Origin: JAFMJV01 sp034436555
Lineage (GTDB): Bacteria > Chloroflexota > Limnocylindria > Limnocylindrales > CSP1-4
Direction of reading: 5' to 3'
Length of the DNA: 64,000 bases
NCBI GenBank assembly: GCA_034436555.1
Contig: DAOTUU010000023.1
Span: 1-64,000, forward strand
Shown here: piece after piece, positions 56,845-64,000 of the stretch
Numbering within the stretch: the first letter of the stretch is position 1
Layout of the letters: the number at the start of each line of letters is the position of its first letter
Translations under genes and position numbers: made by a program
Notes under the pieces: model-generated
The model's input: the letters and a program-made list of their open reading frames with translations, nothing else
Database searches by the model: none
Told to the model about the DNA's origin: nothing

Positions 56845-56977
56845 TGTATCCCATCCGTCCAGTCTCGTACACCTTCGACGCGCGAACTCGCGAGCCCGGC
56901 GGACGCCCCGAACTGTCTCCACTTCGTACGATCTTGTATCCAAGATGCGCGCGCACGGGCCCGAGGCGCGCTACACT
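56845..56977. promoter_or_regulatory. divergent control region with perfect palindrome ATCTTG-TATC-CAAGAT
   Basis: The palindrome (56931-56946) contains TTGTATCCAA, close to the TTGTATACAA sites of FCD-type GntR regulators. TACACT at 56972-56977 is the -10 for hyuA. On the minus strand GGATACATT (56843-56851) is the likely -10 for the RidA/importer operon. One regulator could govern both directions. Confidence 0.6.
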
Positions 56978-57051
56978 GGCAGCATCCAGCCAACCGGCCA
57001 GCCGAGACGCGGCGCCCAGTGGGCGGTGCCCGCACAACGAGACGAGGTCGC

Positions 57052-59178
57052 ATGTACCGCATCACCATCGACGTCGGAGGCACCTTCACCGACTGCCTGG
57101 TCATGGATGCCGAGGGCACCCTCCGCCAGTTCAAGTCCTACACCACCCCGCGCGACCCGTCGCAGGGCTTCCTGGACGCCCTCGTCAAGGCCGCCGCGGG
57201 CTACGGACACCCGGACCTGCGGGCGTTCGTGGGCCAGGTGGAGCTGATCATCCACGGCACCACCCTCGCCACGAACACGCTCATCAACCGCAACGGCGCC
57301 CGGACCGGGATGATCACCACCAAGGGCTTCCGGGACATCATCGAGATCCGGCGCGGCTTCAAGAACGTGCGCACCTCGATGTACGACGTGTTCGTGCCGC
57401 CCTACGAGCCGCTCGTGCCGCGTCACCTGCGCCTGGAGGCGACCGAGCGCGCCCTGTACTCCGGCGAGACGCTCCTGGAGCTGGACGAGGGAGAGGCCCG
57501 CGCCGCCGCCGAGCGGCTGCGGGAGAAGGGCGTGGAGGCCGTGGTCGTCGGCTTCCTCCACTCCTACGCGGACCCGACCAACGAGCAGCGGGCCAGCGCG
57601 ATCGCGCGCGAGGCGATGCCCGACACGTACGTCACGGCATCGCACGAGATCCTGCCCGTGTGGCGCGAGTACGAGCGCTTCTCCACGGCCGTCGTGTCCG
57701 CGTACACCGGACCCGTCGTGGAGCGCTACCTGCGCACCCTCGTGCGGCGCCTGGGCGAGGAGGGCTTCACGGGCAACCTGCTGATGATGCTCTCCGACGG
57801 CCTCGTGGAGACCGTGGACTACTGCATCCCGCGCGTGGTCTACCTCATCGGCTCGGGCCCCGCGGCGGCGCCCTCGGGCGCGCTCCACATCGGGTCGGCC
57901 ATCGGCACCGACAACATCCTGTCCGTGGACATGGGCGGCACCAGCTTCGACATCTGCATGGTCCAGGACGGCGAGATCCCCACGACCACGGAGGCCTGGG
58001 TCCAGGACGAGCGGGTGGCCATCAAGATGGTGGACATCCAGTCGGGCGGCGCGGGCGGCGGCTCCATCGCCTGGATCGACCAGCTGGGGCTGCTGCGCGT
58101 GGGCCCCAAGAGCGCCGGCGGCGACCCGGGGCCCGCCTGCTACAACAAGGGCGGCACGGAGCCCGCGGTCACCGACGCGGACCTGGTGCTGGGCTACGTG
58201 CCCGCGGACTACTTCCTGGGCGGCGAGATCGCGCTGGACGCGGAGGCCGCCCGGACCGCCGTGGGCAAGGTCGCGGAGCCGCTCGGCCTGTCCGTGGAGG
58301 AGGCCGCCACGGCCATCTTCACCACGGTCAACTCCTACATGGCCGACCAGATCACGGAGGTCGCCACGCGGCGCGGCCACGACGTGCGCGACTTCGCGCT
58401 CGTCGCGGGCGGCGGCGCGGGTCCGGTGCACGCGGCGGCCATCGCCGACCTGCTGCACATGCCCCAGGTGGTCATCCCGCCCATCGCCGCCACGTACTCC
58501 GCGTTCGGCATGTTCGCGATGGACGTGGGCCGCAACTACGCGCGGTCGTACATCACGCGCGCGAAGGACCTCGATCCCGACCGCGTGGCGGCGCTGTACG
58601 CCGAGATGGAGGCCGAGGCCATCGGCGGGTTCGCGGCCCTCGGCGTCCAGGCGGCCGACGTGACCTTCGCGCGCACCGCCGACGTGCGCTACCTGGGCCA
58701 GTTCCACGAGGTGGAGGTGAGCGTCCCGGCGGGCGCCATCGACGCCGCAGCCATCGACGCCGCCCTCGCCGACTTCCACAAGCGCCACCGCCAGCTGTAC
58801 ACCTTCGACATGCCCTGGCAGCAGGTGGAGCTGCTCACCTTCCGGCTCCGGGCGACCACGCCCAAGGCGCCGTTCTCGATGCGCGGCATCGAGGCGGGCG
58901 GTCCGGACAGCTCCGGGGCGATCAAGCGCCGCCGCACCGTGTGGTTCGACGGTGAGGCGATGGACACGCCCATCTACGACGGCGCCCTGCTGCGCGCCGG
59001 CAACGAGTTCCATGGTCCGGCCATCGTGGAGGAGACCACCACCAGCGTGGTCATCCCGCCGCGCTACGCCTGCCGGGTCGACGACGTCCGCAACTACGTG
59101 CTCACGCGCGATGGCGCCCAGGTCCGCGGGACCACCGCCGCCGCCGCGGGCATCCAGTCCGTGGGAGGTGCCGCATGA
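57052..59178 (+). CDS. hyuA: hydantoinase/oxoprolinase subunit A
   Basis: 708 residues. Sugar-kinase-like phosphate motif near the start (YRITIDVGGTFTDCLV), second ATP motif ILSVDMGGTSFDICMV (about residue 290), QSGGAGGGSIAWID, KSAGGDPGPACYNKGGTEPAVTDADLVLGY, FALVAGGGAGPVHAAAI. This is the ATP-dependent HyuA/5-oxoprolinase/acetone-carboxylase beta-like architecture. With subunit B it phosphorylates and opens a lactam or imide ring such as hydantoin, N-methylhydantoin or 5-oxoproline. Which one is not decidable. ATGA overlap with hyuB. Confidence 0.9.
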   Translation: MYRITIDVGGTFTDCLVMDAEGTLRQFKSYTTPRDPSQGFLDALVKAAAGYGHPDLRAFVGQVELIIHGTTLATNTLINRNGARTGMITTKGFRDIIEIRRGFKNVRTSMYDVFVPPYEPLVPRHLRLEATERALYSGETLLELDEGEARAAAERLREKGVEAVVVGFLHSYADPTNEQRASAIAREAMPDTYVTASHEILPVWREYERFSTAVVSAYTGPVVERYLRTLVRRLGEEGFTGNLLMMLSDGLVETVDYCIPRVVYLIGSGPAAAPSGALHIGSAIGTDNILSVDMGGTSFDICMVQDGEIPTTTEAWVQDERVAIKMVDIQSGGAGGGSIAWIDQLGLLRVGPKSAGGDPGPACYNKGGTEPAVTDADLVLGYVPADYFLGGEIALDAEAARTAVGKVAEPLGLSVEEAATAIFTTVNSYMADQITEVATRRGHDVRDFALVAGGGAGPVHAAAIADLLHMPQVVIPPIAATYSAFGMFAMDVGRNYARSYITRAKDLDPDRVAALYAEMEAEAIGGFAALGVQAADVTFARTADVRYLGQFHEVEVSVPAGAIDAAAIDAALADFHKRHRQLYTFDMPWQQVELLTFRLRATTPKAPFSMRGIEAGGPDSSGAIKRRRTVWFDGEAMDTPIYDGALLRAGNEFHGPAIVEETTTSVVIPPRYACRVDDVRNYVLTRDGAQVRGTTAAAAGIQSVGGAA

Positions 59179-60977
59179 CGAAGGCAGACCGCTCCGGCGC
59201 CGAGGCCGCGTCCACGGGCCGGAACATCGATCCCATCACCCTGTCGACCGTGTGGCACGGCTTCCAGTCCATCGGACGGGAGATGCGCCACGTCATCGAC
59301 CGGACCGCGCAGAACTACCTCATCGCCCAGCTCCACGACATGGCGGCGGGCATCTGGGACGTCCACGGCAACACCATCGCGGTGCCCGAGGGGCCCACCT
59401 CGATGTTCCTGTCCCAGGGCTTCACGGTGAAGTACATCATGGAGCGCATGGGTCACCTGCTCAAGCCGGGCGACGTGATCCTGTGCAACGACCCCTACAA
59501 GGGCTACTGCAACCACCTGCCCGACTGGGGATTCTTCCGGCCCGTGTTCTACAAGGGCGAGCTGCTGTTCATCGTGCTCACCCGGGGTCACCAGCTGGAC
59601 ACCGGCGGCGCGTTCCCCGGCGGCTACTTCCCCAACGGGTACGACATCCACGCCGAGGGGATCATGATCCCGCCCATCAAGGTGGTGGACGCGGGCGTGG
59701 AGCGGACGGACGTCCTGGAGCTCATCTGGAACAACGTGCGCTGGCCCGAGGGCGTCAAGATCGACAACTACGCCCTGATGGCCGCGCTCCAGGTGGCCGA
59801 CGACCGCATCGTGGCGCTGCTGGACAAGTACGGCCGGGACTCGGTCCTCGAGTGCGTGGACGAGATGATGGACCGCATGGAGCGCTCGGTCCGGGCGCAG
59901 CTGGCGGCCGTCCCGGATGGCACCTGGTCGGGCGAGTCCTCCACGGACGACGATGGCACGGTCCTCGACGAGCCGGTCACGGTCCGCTGCGACGCGACCA
60001 TCAGGGGGGACGAGCTCATCCTCGATTTCTCGCGCAGCGACGGCCTGCGCAAGGGCTTCGTCAACTGCACCTACTCCTCCACCTACAGCCGCGCGGTGGC
60101 GGGGTCGTTCCTGTACTTCGACTCCGCGCTCGCCGAGTTCCACAACGAGGGCTCGATGCGCGCGGTCACGGTCATCGCGCCCGAGGGGTCCGTGGTCAAC
60201 GCGACGTACCCCGCGACCGTGGGCGGCTCGCCCGTGAACGTGGGCACCCAGGTCCTGGAGGCGACCGTCAACGCGCTGTCCAAGGCCATGCCCGACAAGT
60301 CCATCGCGGGCTGGGGCAGGCGTCGCGGCCACTACATCACGGGCATCGACCCGCGCACCGGCGAGCGCTACGTCCAGACCACGACCGACGCCGACGGCGG
60401 CGCGGGCGCCGTCCACGGCTTCGACGGCTACGAGGGCGCCCTGGGCATGTCCGGCCTGGGCTCCATCAACCGCGGCTCCGTGGAGGAGATCGAGATCCGC
60501 TTCCCGTGGCGGACCGTGCAGTGGCAGTTCGTGCCCGACCTGTCGGGCGCCGGCCGCTGGCGCGGCGGCTGCGGCATGCTCTGGGAGGTCGAGAACCTGG
60601 GCGGTGACGTGGGCGCGGCCACCGGCTCGTCCGATGGCGACCTGACGCAGCCGCCGGGCGCGTCGGGCGGCGAGGATGGCCCGCTGTCACGGATGTACAT
60701 CCGGAGCGGCGACAAGGTGACGCCCGCCCGGACGCACCGCATGGTCCAGATCAAGACCGGCGAGATCCTGGGCAAGGTGTCCGGCGGGGGCGGCGGCGTG
60801 GGCGACCCGTTCGAGCGGGACCCGCAGGCCGTGCTGCGCGACGTCATCAACGAGATGACCACGATCCCGTACGCCCGGGACGTGTACGGCGTGGTCATCC
60901 TCGAGGGTGACCCGCCGACGCTCGATGCGGCGGCCACGCAGGCGCTCCGCGCGGCCCGACCCGTCCGCGTGGCGTGA
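59175..60977 (+). CDS. hyuB: hydantoinase/oxoprolinase subunit B
   Basis: 600 residues. NIDPITLSTVWHGFQSIGREMRHVIDRTAQNYLIAQLHDMAAGIWD, PGDVILCNDPYKGYCNHLPDWGFFRPVF, GHQLDTGGAFPGGYFPNG, and GSMRAVTVIAPEGSVVNATYPATVGGSPV are hydantoinase B motifs. The common SPDITVSRS-type signature is diverged (FSRSDGLRKGF). It pairs with subunit A; the usual B length is 520-580. GTGA overlap couples it to the E1-alpha gene, an unusual neighbour for hydantoinases. Confidence 0.9.
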   Translation: MTKADRSGAEAASTGRNIDPITLSTVWHGFQSIGREMRHVIDRTAQNYLIAQLHDMAAGIWDVHGNTIAVPEGPTSMFLSQGFTVKYIMERMGHLLKPGDVILCNDPYKGYCNHLPDWGFFRPVFYKGELLFIVLTRGHQLDTGGAFPGGYFPNGYDIHAEGIMIPPIKVVDAGVERTDVLELIWNNVRWPEGVKIDNYALMAALQVADDRIVALLDKYGRDSVLECVDEMMDRMERSVRAQLAAVPDGTWSGESSTDDDGTVLDEPVTVRCDATIRGDELILDFSRSDGLRKGFVNCTYSSTYSRAVAGSFLYFDSALAEFHNEGSMRAVTVIAPEGSVVNATYPATVGGSPVNVGTQVLEATVNALSKAMPDKSIAGWGRRRGHYITGIDPRTGERYVQTTTDADGGAGAVHGFDGYEGALGMSGLGSINRGSVEEIEIRFPWRTVQWQFVPDLSGAGRWRGGCGMLWEVENLGGDVGAATGSSDGDLTQPPGASGGEDGPLSRMYIRSGDKVTPARTHRMVQIKTGEILGKVSGGGGGVGDPFERDPQAVLRDVINEMTTIPYARDVYGVVILEGDPPTLDAAATQALRAARPVRVA

Positions 60978-61954
60978 CCGGGCAGGCGGTCCCGGCGCGG
61001 TCACCCGCGCCGGCCGATCCGCTCGGCATGCTCGAGCGGATGTGGCTCATCCGCGCCTTTGAGGAGCGGGTCTCGGAGCTGTATGCCCGCAACCAGATCG
61101 CGGGACTGCTCCACCTGGGCATCGGACAGGAGGGCATCGCGGTCGGCCTGGCATGGGCCCTGGAACCGCGTGACCGCCAGTTCGGGGGCCACCGCGCCCA
61201 CGCGCACGCGCTGGCCCGCGGCGCCGACCCGACGCGGCTCCTCGCGGAGATCGCCGGCCGCGCCACCGGCTACTGCGGCGGCAAGGGCGGCACGATGCAC
61301 ATCGCGGCGCCCGAGTGCGGGTTCGTGACGGCCACGGGCGTGGTGGCGGGCAACATCCCGCTGGCCCTCGGGGCCGCGTACGCGTCGACGGTCACCGGGG
61401 ACGGCGCCCTGGGCGTGGTCGCCTTCGGGGACGGCGCCAGCCAGACCGGCTCGTTCCATGAATCGCTCAACATCGCCGCGCTGTGGGGCCTGCCGCTGCT
61501 GTTCGTGTGCGAGAACAACGGCTACGCCGAGTTCTCGCCGCTGTCCGCGCACACGAAGGTGGAGCGCCTGGCGCGCCACGCGGAGACGTACGGCATCCCC
61601 GCGGTGACCGTGGACGGCAACGACGCGGCGGCCGTCCTGGCGGCCGCCCGGGACGGTGTCTCGCGCGCCCGGGCGGGTGGCGGACCCACGTTCATCGAGG
61701 CGCTCACGTACCGTCTGCGCGGCCACTACGAGGGCGACCCGGGCAAGTACCGGGAGCTCTCGGAGCTGTCCGACTGGAAGCAGAAGGACCCCATCGCGCG
61801 CTTCATCGCGGACCAGGGCCTGGAGTCCGCCACGGCGGAGGCGGAGGCGCGCGCCCGGGCCGTCGTGGACGCCGCCACCGAAGCGGCGCTCGCCGCGCCG
61901 CGCGCGTCCGCGGACCAGCTGCTCACCCAGGTCACCGGGATGGTCCGGGCATGA
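60974..61954 (+). CDS. TPP-dependent 2-oxoacid/acetoin dehydrogenase E1 alpha subunit
   Basis: 326 residues, GTG overlapping the hyuB stop. LGIGQEGIAVGLAWALEP, GHRAHAHALARGADP, GGKGGTMHIAAPECGFVTATGVVAGNIPLALGAAYAS, and the TPP/Mg motif VAFGDGASQTGSFHESLNIAALWGLPLLFVCENNGYAEFS. RLRGHYEGDPGKYR is typical of acetoin-dehydrogenase (AcoA)-like E1 alpha. It works with E1 beta encoded next. No E2 or E3 lies in the window. Confidence 0.92.
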   Translation: MTGQAVPARSPAPADPLGMLERMWLIRAFEERVSELYARNQIAGLLHLGIGQEGIAVGLAWALEPRDRQFGGHRAHAHALARGADPTRLLAEIAGRATGYCGGKGGTMHIAAPECGFVTATGVVAGNIPLALGAAYASTVTGDGALGVVAFGDGASQTGSFHESLNIAALWGLPLLFVCENNGYAEFSPLSAHTKVERLARHAETYGIPAVTVDGNDAAAVLAAARDGVSRARAGGGPTFIEALTYRLRGHYEGDPGKYRELSELSDWKQKDPIARFIADQGLESATAEAEARARAVVDAATEAALAAPRASADQLLTQVTGMVRA

Positions 61955-62979
61955 GCGCCCTGCGGTTCATCGACGGCATCCGCAACGCCCTGGACATCGA
62001 GCTGCGGCGTGACCCGCGGGTCGTGGTGCTGGGCGAGGACGTCAGCTACGGCGGTCCGTTCGGGGCCACCAAGGGCCTCGCGGAGGCGCACGGCAGGCGC
62101 ATCCAGGACACACCCATCAGCGAGGCGACCGTGGTCGGGCTCACCGTGGGCGCGGCGGTCGCGGGGCTGCGGCCGGTCGTCGAGATCATGTACATCGACT
62201 TCATCACGCTGGCCATGGACCAGTTCGTGAACCACGGCGCGAAGCTGCGCTACATGACCGACGGGCTGCTGCGCGTGCCCATGGTGGTGCGTGCCCAGGG
62301 GGGTGCCCGCGGCGCCATGGGGGCGCACCACTCGCAGAGCCTGGAGGCGTGGTTCGGCCACGTGCCGGGCCTCACCGTCGTGACGCCGTCCACGCCCGCC
62401 GACGCGCAGGGCCTGCTCCAGTCGGCCATCCGCGCCGACGACCCGGTGCTGTACCTGGAGCATCGCGGGCTGTACTGGCAGAAGGGCGAGGTGCCCGAGG
62501 GCGACGATGCCGCGCTCGTGCCCATCGGGCGTGCCGCGATCCGCCGGACCGGCTCGGACGTGACCATCGTCAGCTGGTCCAACATGATGGTCGCGGCCCT
62601 GGCGGCCGCGGACCGGCTCGCAGAGGACGGCATCGCGGCGGAGGTCATCGACCTGCGCAGCCTGCTGCCGCTGGACCTGGACACGGTGTTGGGATCGGTG
62701 GGCCGCACGCGCCGCCTGGTGGTCGCCCACGAGGCGGTCACCGTGGGCGGCATCGGCGGCGAGATCGCCGCGCAGGTCCAGGAGCGAGCCTGGGCGGAGC
62801 TGGCGGCGCCCGTCGCGCGCGTCGGCGCGCCGTTCGTGCCGCCGCCCTTCGCGCCGGAGCTGGAGCAGGCGTTCGTGCCGGATGCGGCCGCGATCGTCGC
62901 CGCCGCCCGGCGGGTCGTCGACGCCCCATCCCGTCCCGGCCGGCTCCCCGTCGCCGGTCCCCAGTCCGTGGAGGCCTGA
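61951..62979 (+). CDS. TPP-dependent 2-oxoacid/acetoin dehydrogenase E1 beta subunit
   Basis: 342 residues, ATGA overlap with E1 alpha. IRNALDIELRRDPRVVVLGEDVSYGGPFGATKGL, TPISEATVVGLTVGAAVAGLRPVVEIMYIDFITLAMDQFVNHGAKLRYM, GGARGAMGAHHSQSLEAWFGHVPGL, PTSP-type region VTPSTPADAQGLL, and the C-terminal transketolase domain EVIDLRSLLPLDLDTVL. All expected blocks are present. Confidence 0.93.
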   Translation: MSALRFIDGIRNALDIELRRDPRVVVLGEDVSYGGPFGATKGLAEAHGRRIQDTPISEATVVGLTVGAAVAGLRPVVEIMYIDFITLAMDQFVNHGAKLRYMTDGLLRVPMVVRAQGGARGAMGAHHSQSLEAWFGHVPGLTVVTPSTPADAQGLLQSAIRADDPVLYLEHRGLYWQKGEVPEGDDAALVPIGRAAIRRTGSDVTIVSWSNMMVAALAAADRLAEDGIAAEVIDLRSLLPLDLDTVLGSVGRTRRLVVAHEAVTVGGIGGEIAAQVQERAWAELAAPVARVGAPFVPPPFAPELEQAFVPDAAAIVAAARRVVDAPSRPGRLPVAGPQSVEA

Positions 62980-62982
62980 TCG

Positions 62983-64000
62983 ATGCTGCCTGACCTCCCC
63001 GCCGATGCGCTGGTCGCCCAGCTGCGCACGATGCTCCGGATCCGCCGCTTCGAGGAGGCGCTCATCCGGCTCGCCGAGCACAACGACATCGGCCACTTCC
63101 ACGTCTACATCGGCCAGGAGCCCACGGGCGTGCCCGCGCTGGCGCACCTGCGCGACGGCGACGTGGCGTACACGACCCACCGCAACCACGGCCACCTGCT
63201 GGCGCGCGGCGTCGATCCGGGCGCCATGATCGCCGAGATCCTGGGCAAGGCCACCGGCATCAACCGGGGCAAGGGCGGGACCCTCCACCTCGCGTCCGCC
63301 GCCCACGGCTTCCCCACGACCTCGTCGTCTGTGGGCGGGCCGCTGCCCATCGCGGTCGGATCCGCGTTCGCGTTCCGGCAGCTTGGCCAGGACAACGTGA
63401 GCGTGGCCCTGTTCGGCGACGGCGCGCTGGAGGAGGGCGCCTGGCACGAGTCCGTGAACATCGCGGCGATGCGCCAGGTGCCCATCATCTTCCTGTGCGA
63501 GAACAACTCCCTGGAGGCGCTGGGCCAGAAGGCGAACGAGTATCCCTCCTCCACGCTCGCCGCCGTGGAGCTGACCGACCTGGTCCGCCCGTTCCGCGTG
63601 CCCACCGCGGTGGTCGACGGCACCGACACGGGGGCCGTCCACGCCGCGATGGCGGAGGCCGTGGCAAGGGGCAGGAGCGGCGGCGGCCCCAGCTTCATCG
63701 AGGCGCGCACCGTCCGATGGCCCGGCAACCGACCGCTGTGGCCCCAGCTGCTCACGGGCGCCACGGATGTCCGATACGCCTGGGACGCGGCGTCCATCCC
63801 CGTCGAGCACGTCCGCTGGTGGGGCGAGCAGGATGGCGTCCTGCGCTACGTGCGGGAGCTGCTCGCGGCGGGCGCGGTCACCCGCGAGGCCACCCTCGAC
63901 ATCGATGCGGCCGCGGTCGCCGAGATGGACGCCGCGGTGACGTTCGCGGTCGACAGCCCGTATCCGCAGCCCCGGGAGGCGCTCGATCATGTCTTCGCCT
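62983..64000 (+). CDS. second E1 alpha-type TPP enzyme, cut by the right edge
   Basis: 339 codons visible with no stop. ATG 62983 has GGAGG 8 nt upstream, 3 nt after the E1 beta stop. LRIRRFEEALIRLAEHNDIGHFHVYIGQEPTGV, THRNHGHLLARGVDP, GKGGTLHLASAAHGFPTTSSSVGGPLPIAVGSAFA, and VALFGDGALEEGAWHESVNIAAMRQVPIIFLCENN (TPP motif). It is clearly an E1 alpha but only distantly similar to the one two genes upstream. The C-terminal WWGEQDGVLRYVRELLAAG is longer than usual. A second beta subunit probably follows outside the window. Confidence 0.88.
   Translation, partial: MLPDLPADALVAQLRTMLRIRRFEEALIRLAEHNDIGHFHVYIGQEPTGVPALAHLRDGDVAYTTHRNHGHLLARGVDPGAMIAEILGKATGINRGKGGTLHLASAAHGFPTTSSSVGGPLPIAVGSAFAFRQLGQDNVSVALFGDGALEEGAWHESVNIAAMRQVPIIFLCENNSLEALGQKANEYPSSTLAAVELTDLVRPFRVPTAVVDGTDTGAVHAAMAEAVARGRSGGGPSFIEARTVRWPGNRPLWPQLLTGATDVRYAWDAASIPVEHVRWWGEQDGVLRYVRELLAAGAVTREATLDIDAAAVAEMDAAVTFAVDSPYPQPREALDHVFA

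Noticed and set aside
56971..59013. 680-residue minus-strand open frame
   Set aside because: Antisense to hyuA, whose motifs are complete on the plus strand.
61726..63990. 754-residue open frame on the minus strand
   Set aside because: Antisense to three clear E1 dehydrogenase genes and low-complexity; not a gene.
1..64000. tRNA, rRNA, riboswitch or CRISPR features
   Set aside because: None was recognised on either strand; a covariance-model scan would be needed to exclude small RNAs.

Overview
The window is dense, very GC-rich bacterial chromosome. Most stops are TGA, GTG starts are common, and genes are packed into operons joined by ATGA/GTGA overlaps. The gene content (F420-type luciferase-like monooxygenases, RidA proteins, NitT/TauT-type importers, a CuA-assembly cluster) and the secreted proteins that mature to 'AQ(D/S)xSPxP' tails suggest an uncultured Chloroflexota of the Limnocylindria/Ellin6529 kind. 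A high-GC actinobacterium is not excluded; this is inference, since there is no rRNA or marker gene here.

Layout. 0-1.7 kb is a lower-GC patch: an ISAzo13-type transposase remnant, a secreted anchored protein, and a trypsin-like protease that has lost its start and abuts the next gene's stop codon. 1.7-4 kb: GNAT, MetE-like and VOC operon. 4.5-7.9 kb: lipoprotein, peptidoglycan-binding adaptor, ABC ATPase and permease. 7.9-11.3 kb: a frameshifted antitoxin, a class III aminotransferase with aspartate dehydrogenase, and a VapB next to a decayed VapC. 11.3-15.7 kb: NHL propeller, then thioredoxin-like, PCuAC and SCO copper-delivery proteins and a phosphatase. 15.7-29.2 kb: first nitrogen-compound block (cyclase, LLM monooxygenases, RidA-cupin fusion, a NitT/TauT importer with two permeases, a TrzA-like amidohydrolase, RidA, MFS, alpha/beta hydrolase, GntR regulator). 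29.3-33.5 kb: enolase-superfamily enzyme, LVIVD propeller, LLM enzyme.

33.5-47.7 kb is the clearest system. A minus-strand operon encodes kynureninase and the six enzymes taking 3-hydroxyanthranilate through 2-aminomuconate to 4-hydroxy-2-oxovalerate. Beside it sit a LacI-family repressor and a Fe3+/polyamine-class ABC importer (ATPase, binding protein, fused permease). Matching GCAA-N4-TTGC dyads lie before the operon, between lacI and the ATPase gene, and before the binding-protein gene, which suggests one LacI regulon for uptake and degradation.

48-57 kb is a second NitT/TauT-type block: MFS, DUF2269-like membrane protein, metallo-beta-lactamase-fold hydrolase, amidohydrolase, binding protein, two permeases, ATPase and RidA. 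Diverging from it at 57-64 kb is a tightly coupled operon of hydantoinase/oxoprolinase A and B followed by three TPP-dependent E1 genes (alpha, beta, and a second alpha cut by the window edge). The repeated pairing of importer, amidohydrolase, LLM monooxygenase and RidA suggests scavenging and ring-opening of N-heterocycles, but the substrate is not shown by the sequence. TGTATCC elements, one inside a perfect 16-bp palindrome, recur before several of these operons. Many promoters carry a TACACT -10, and a few sit so close to the start codon that the transcripts are probably leaderless.
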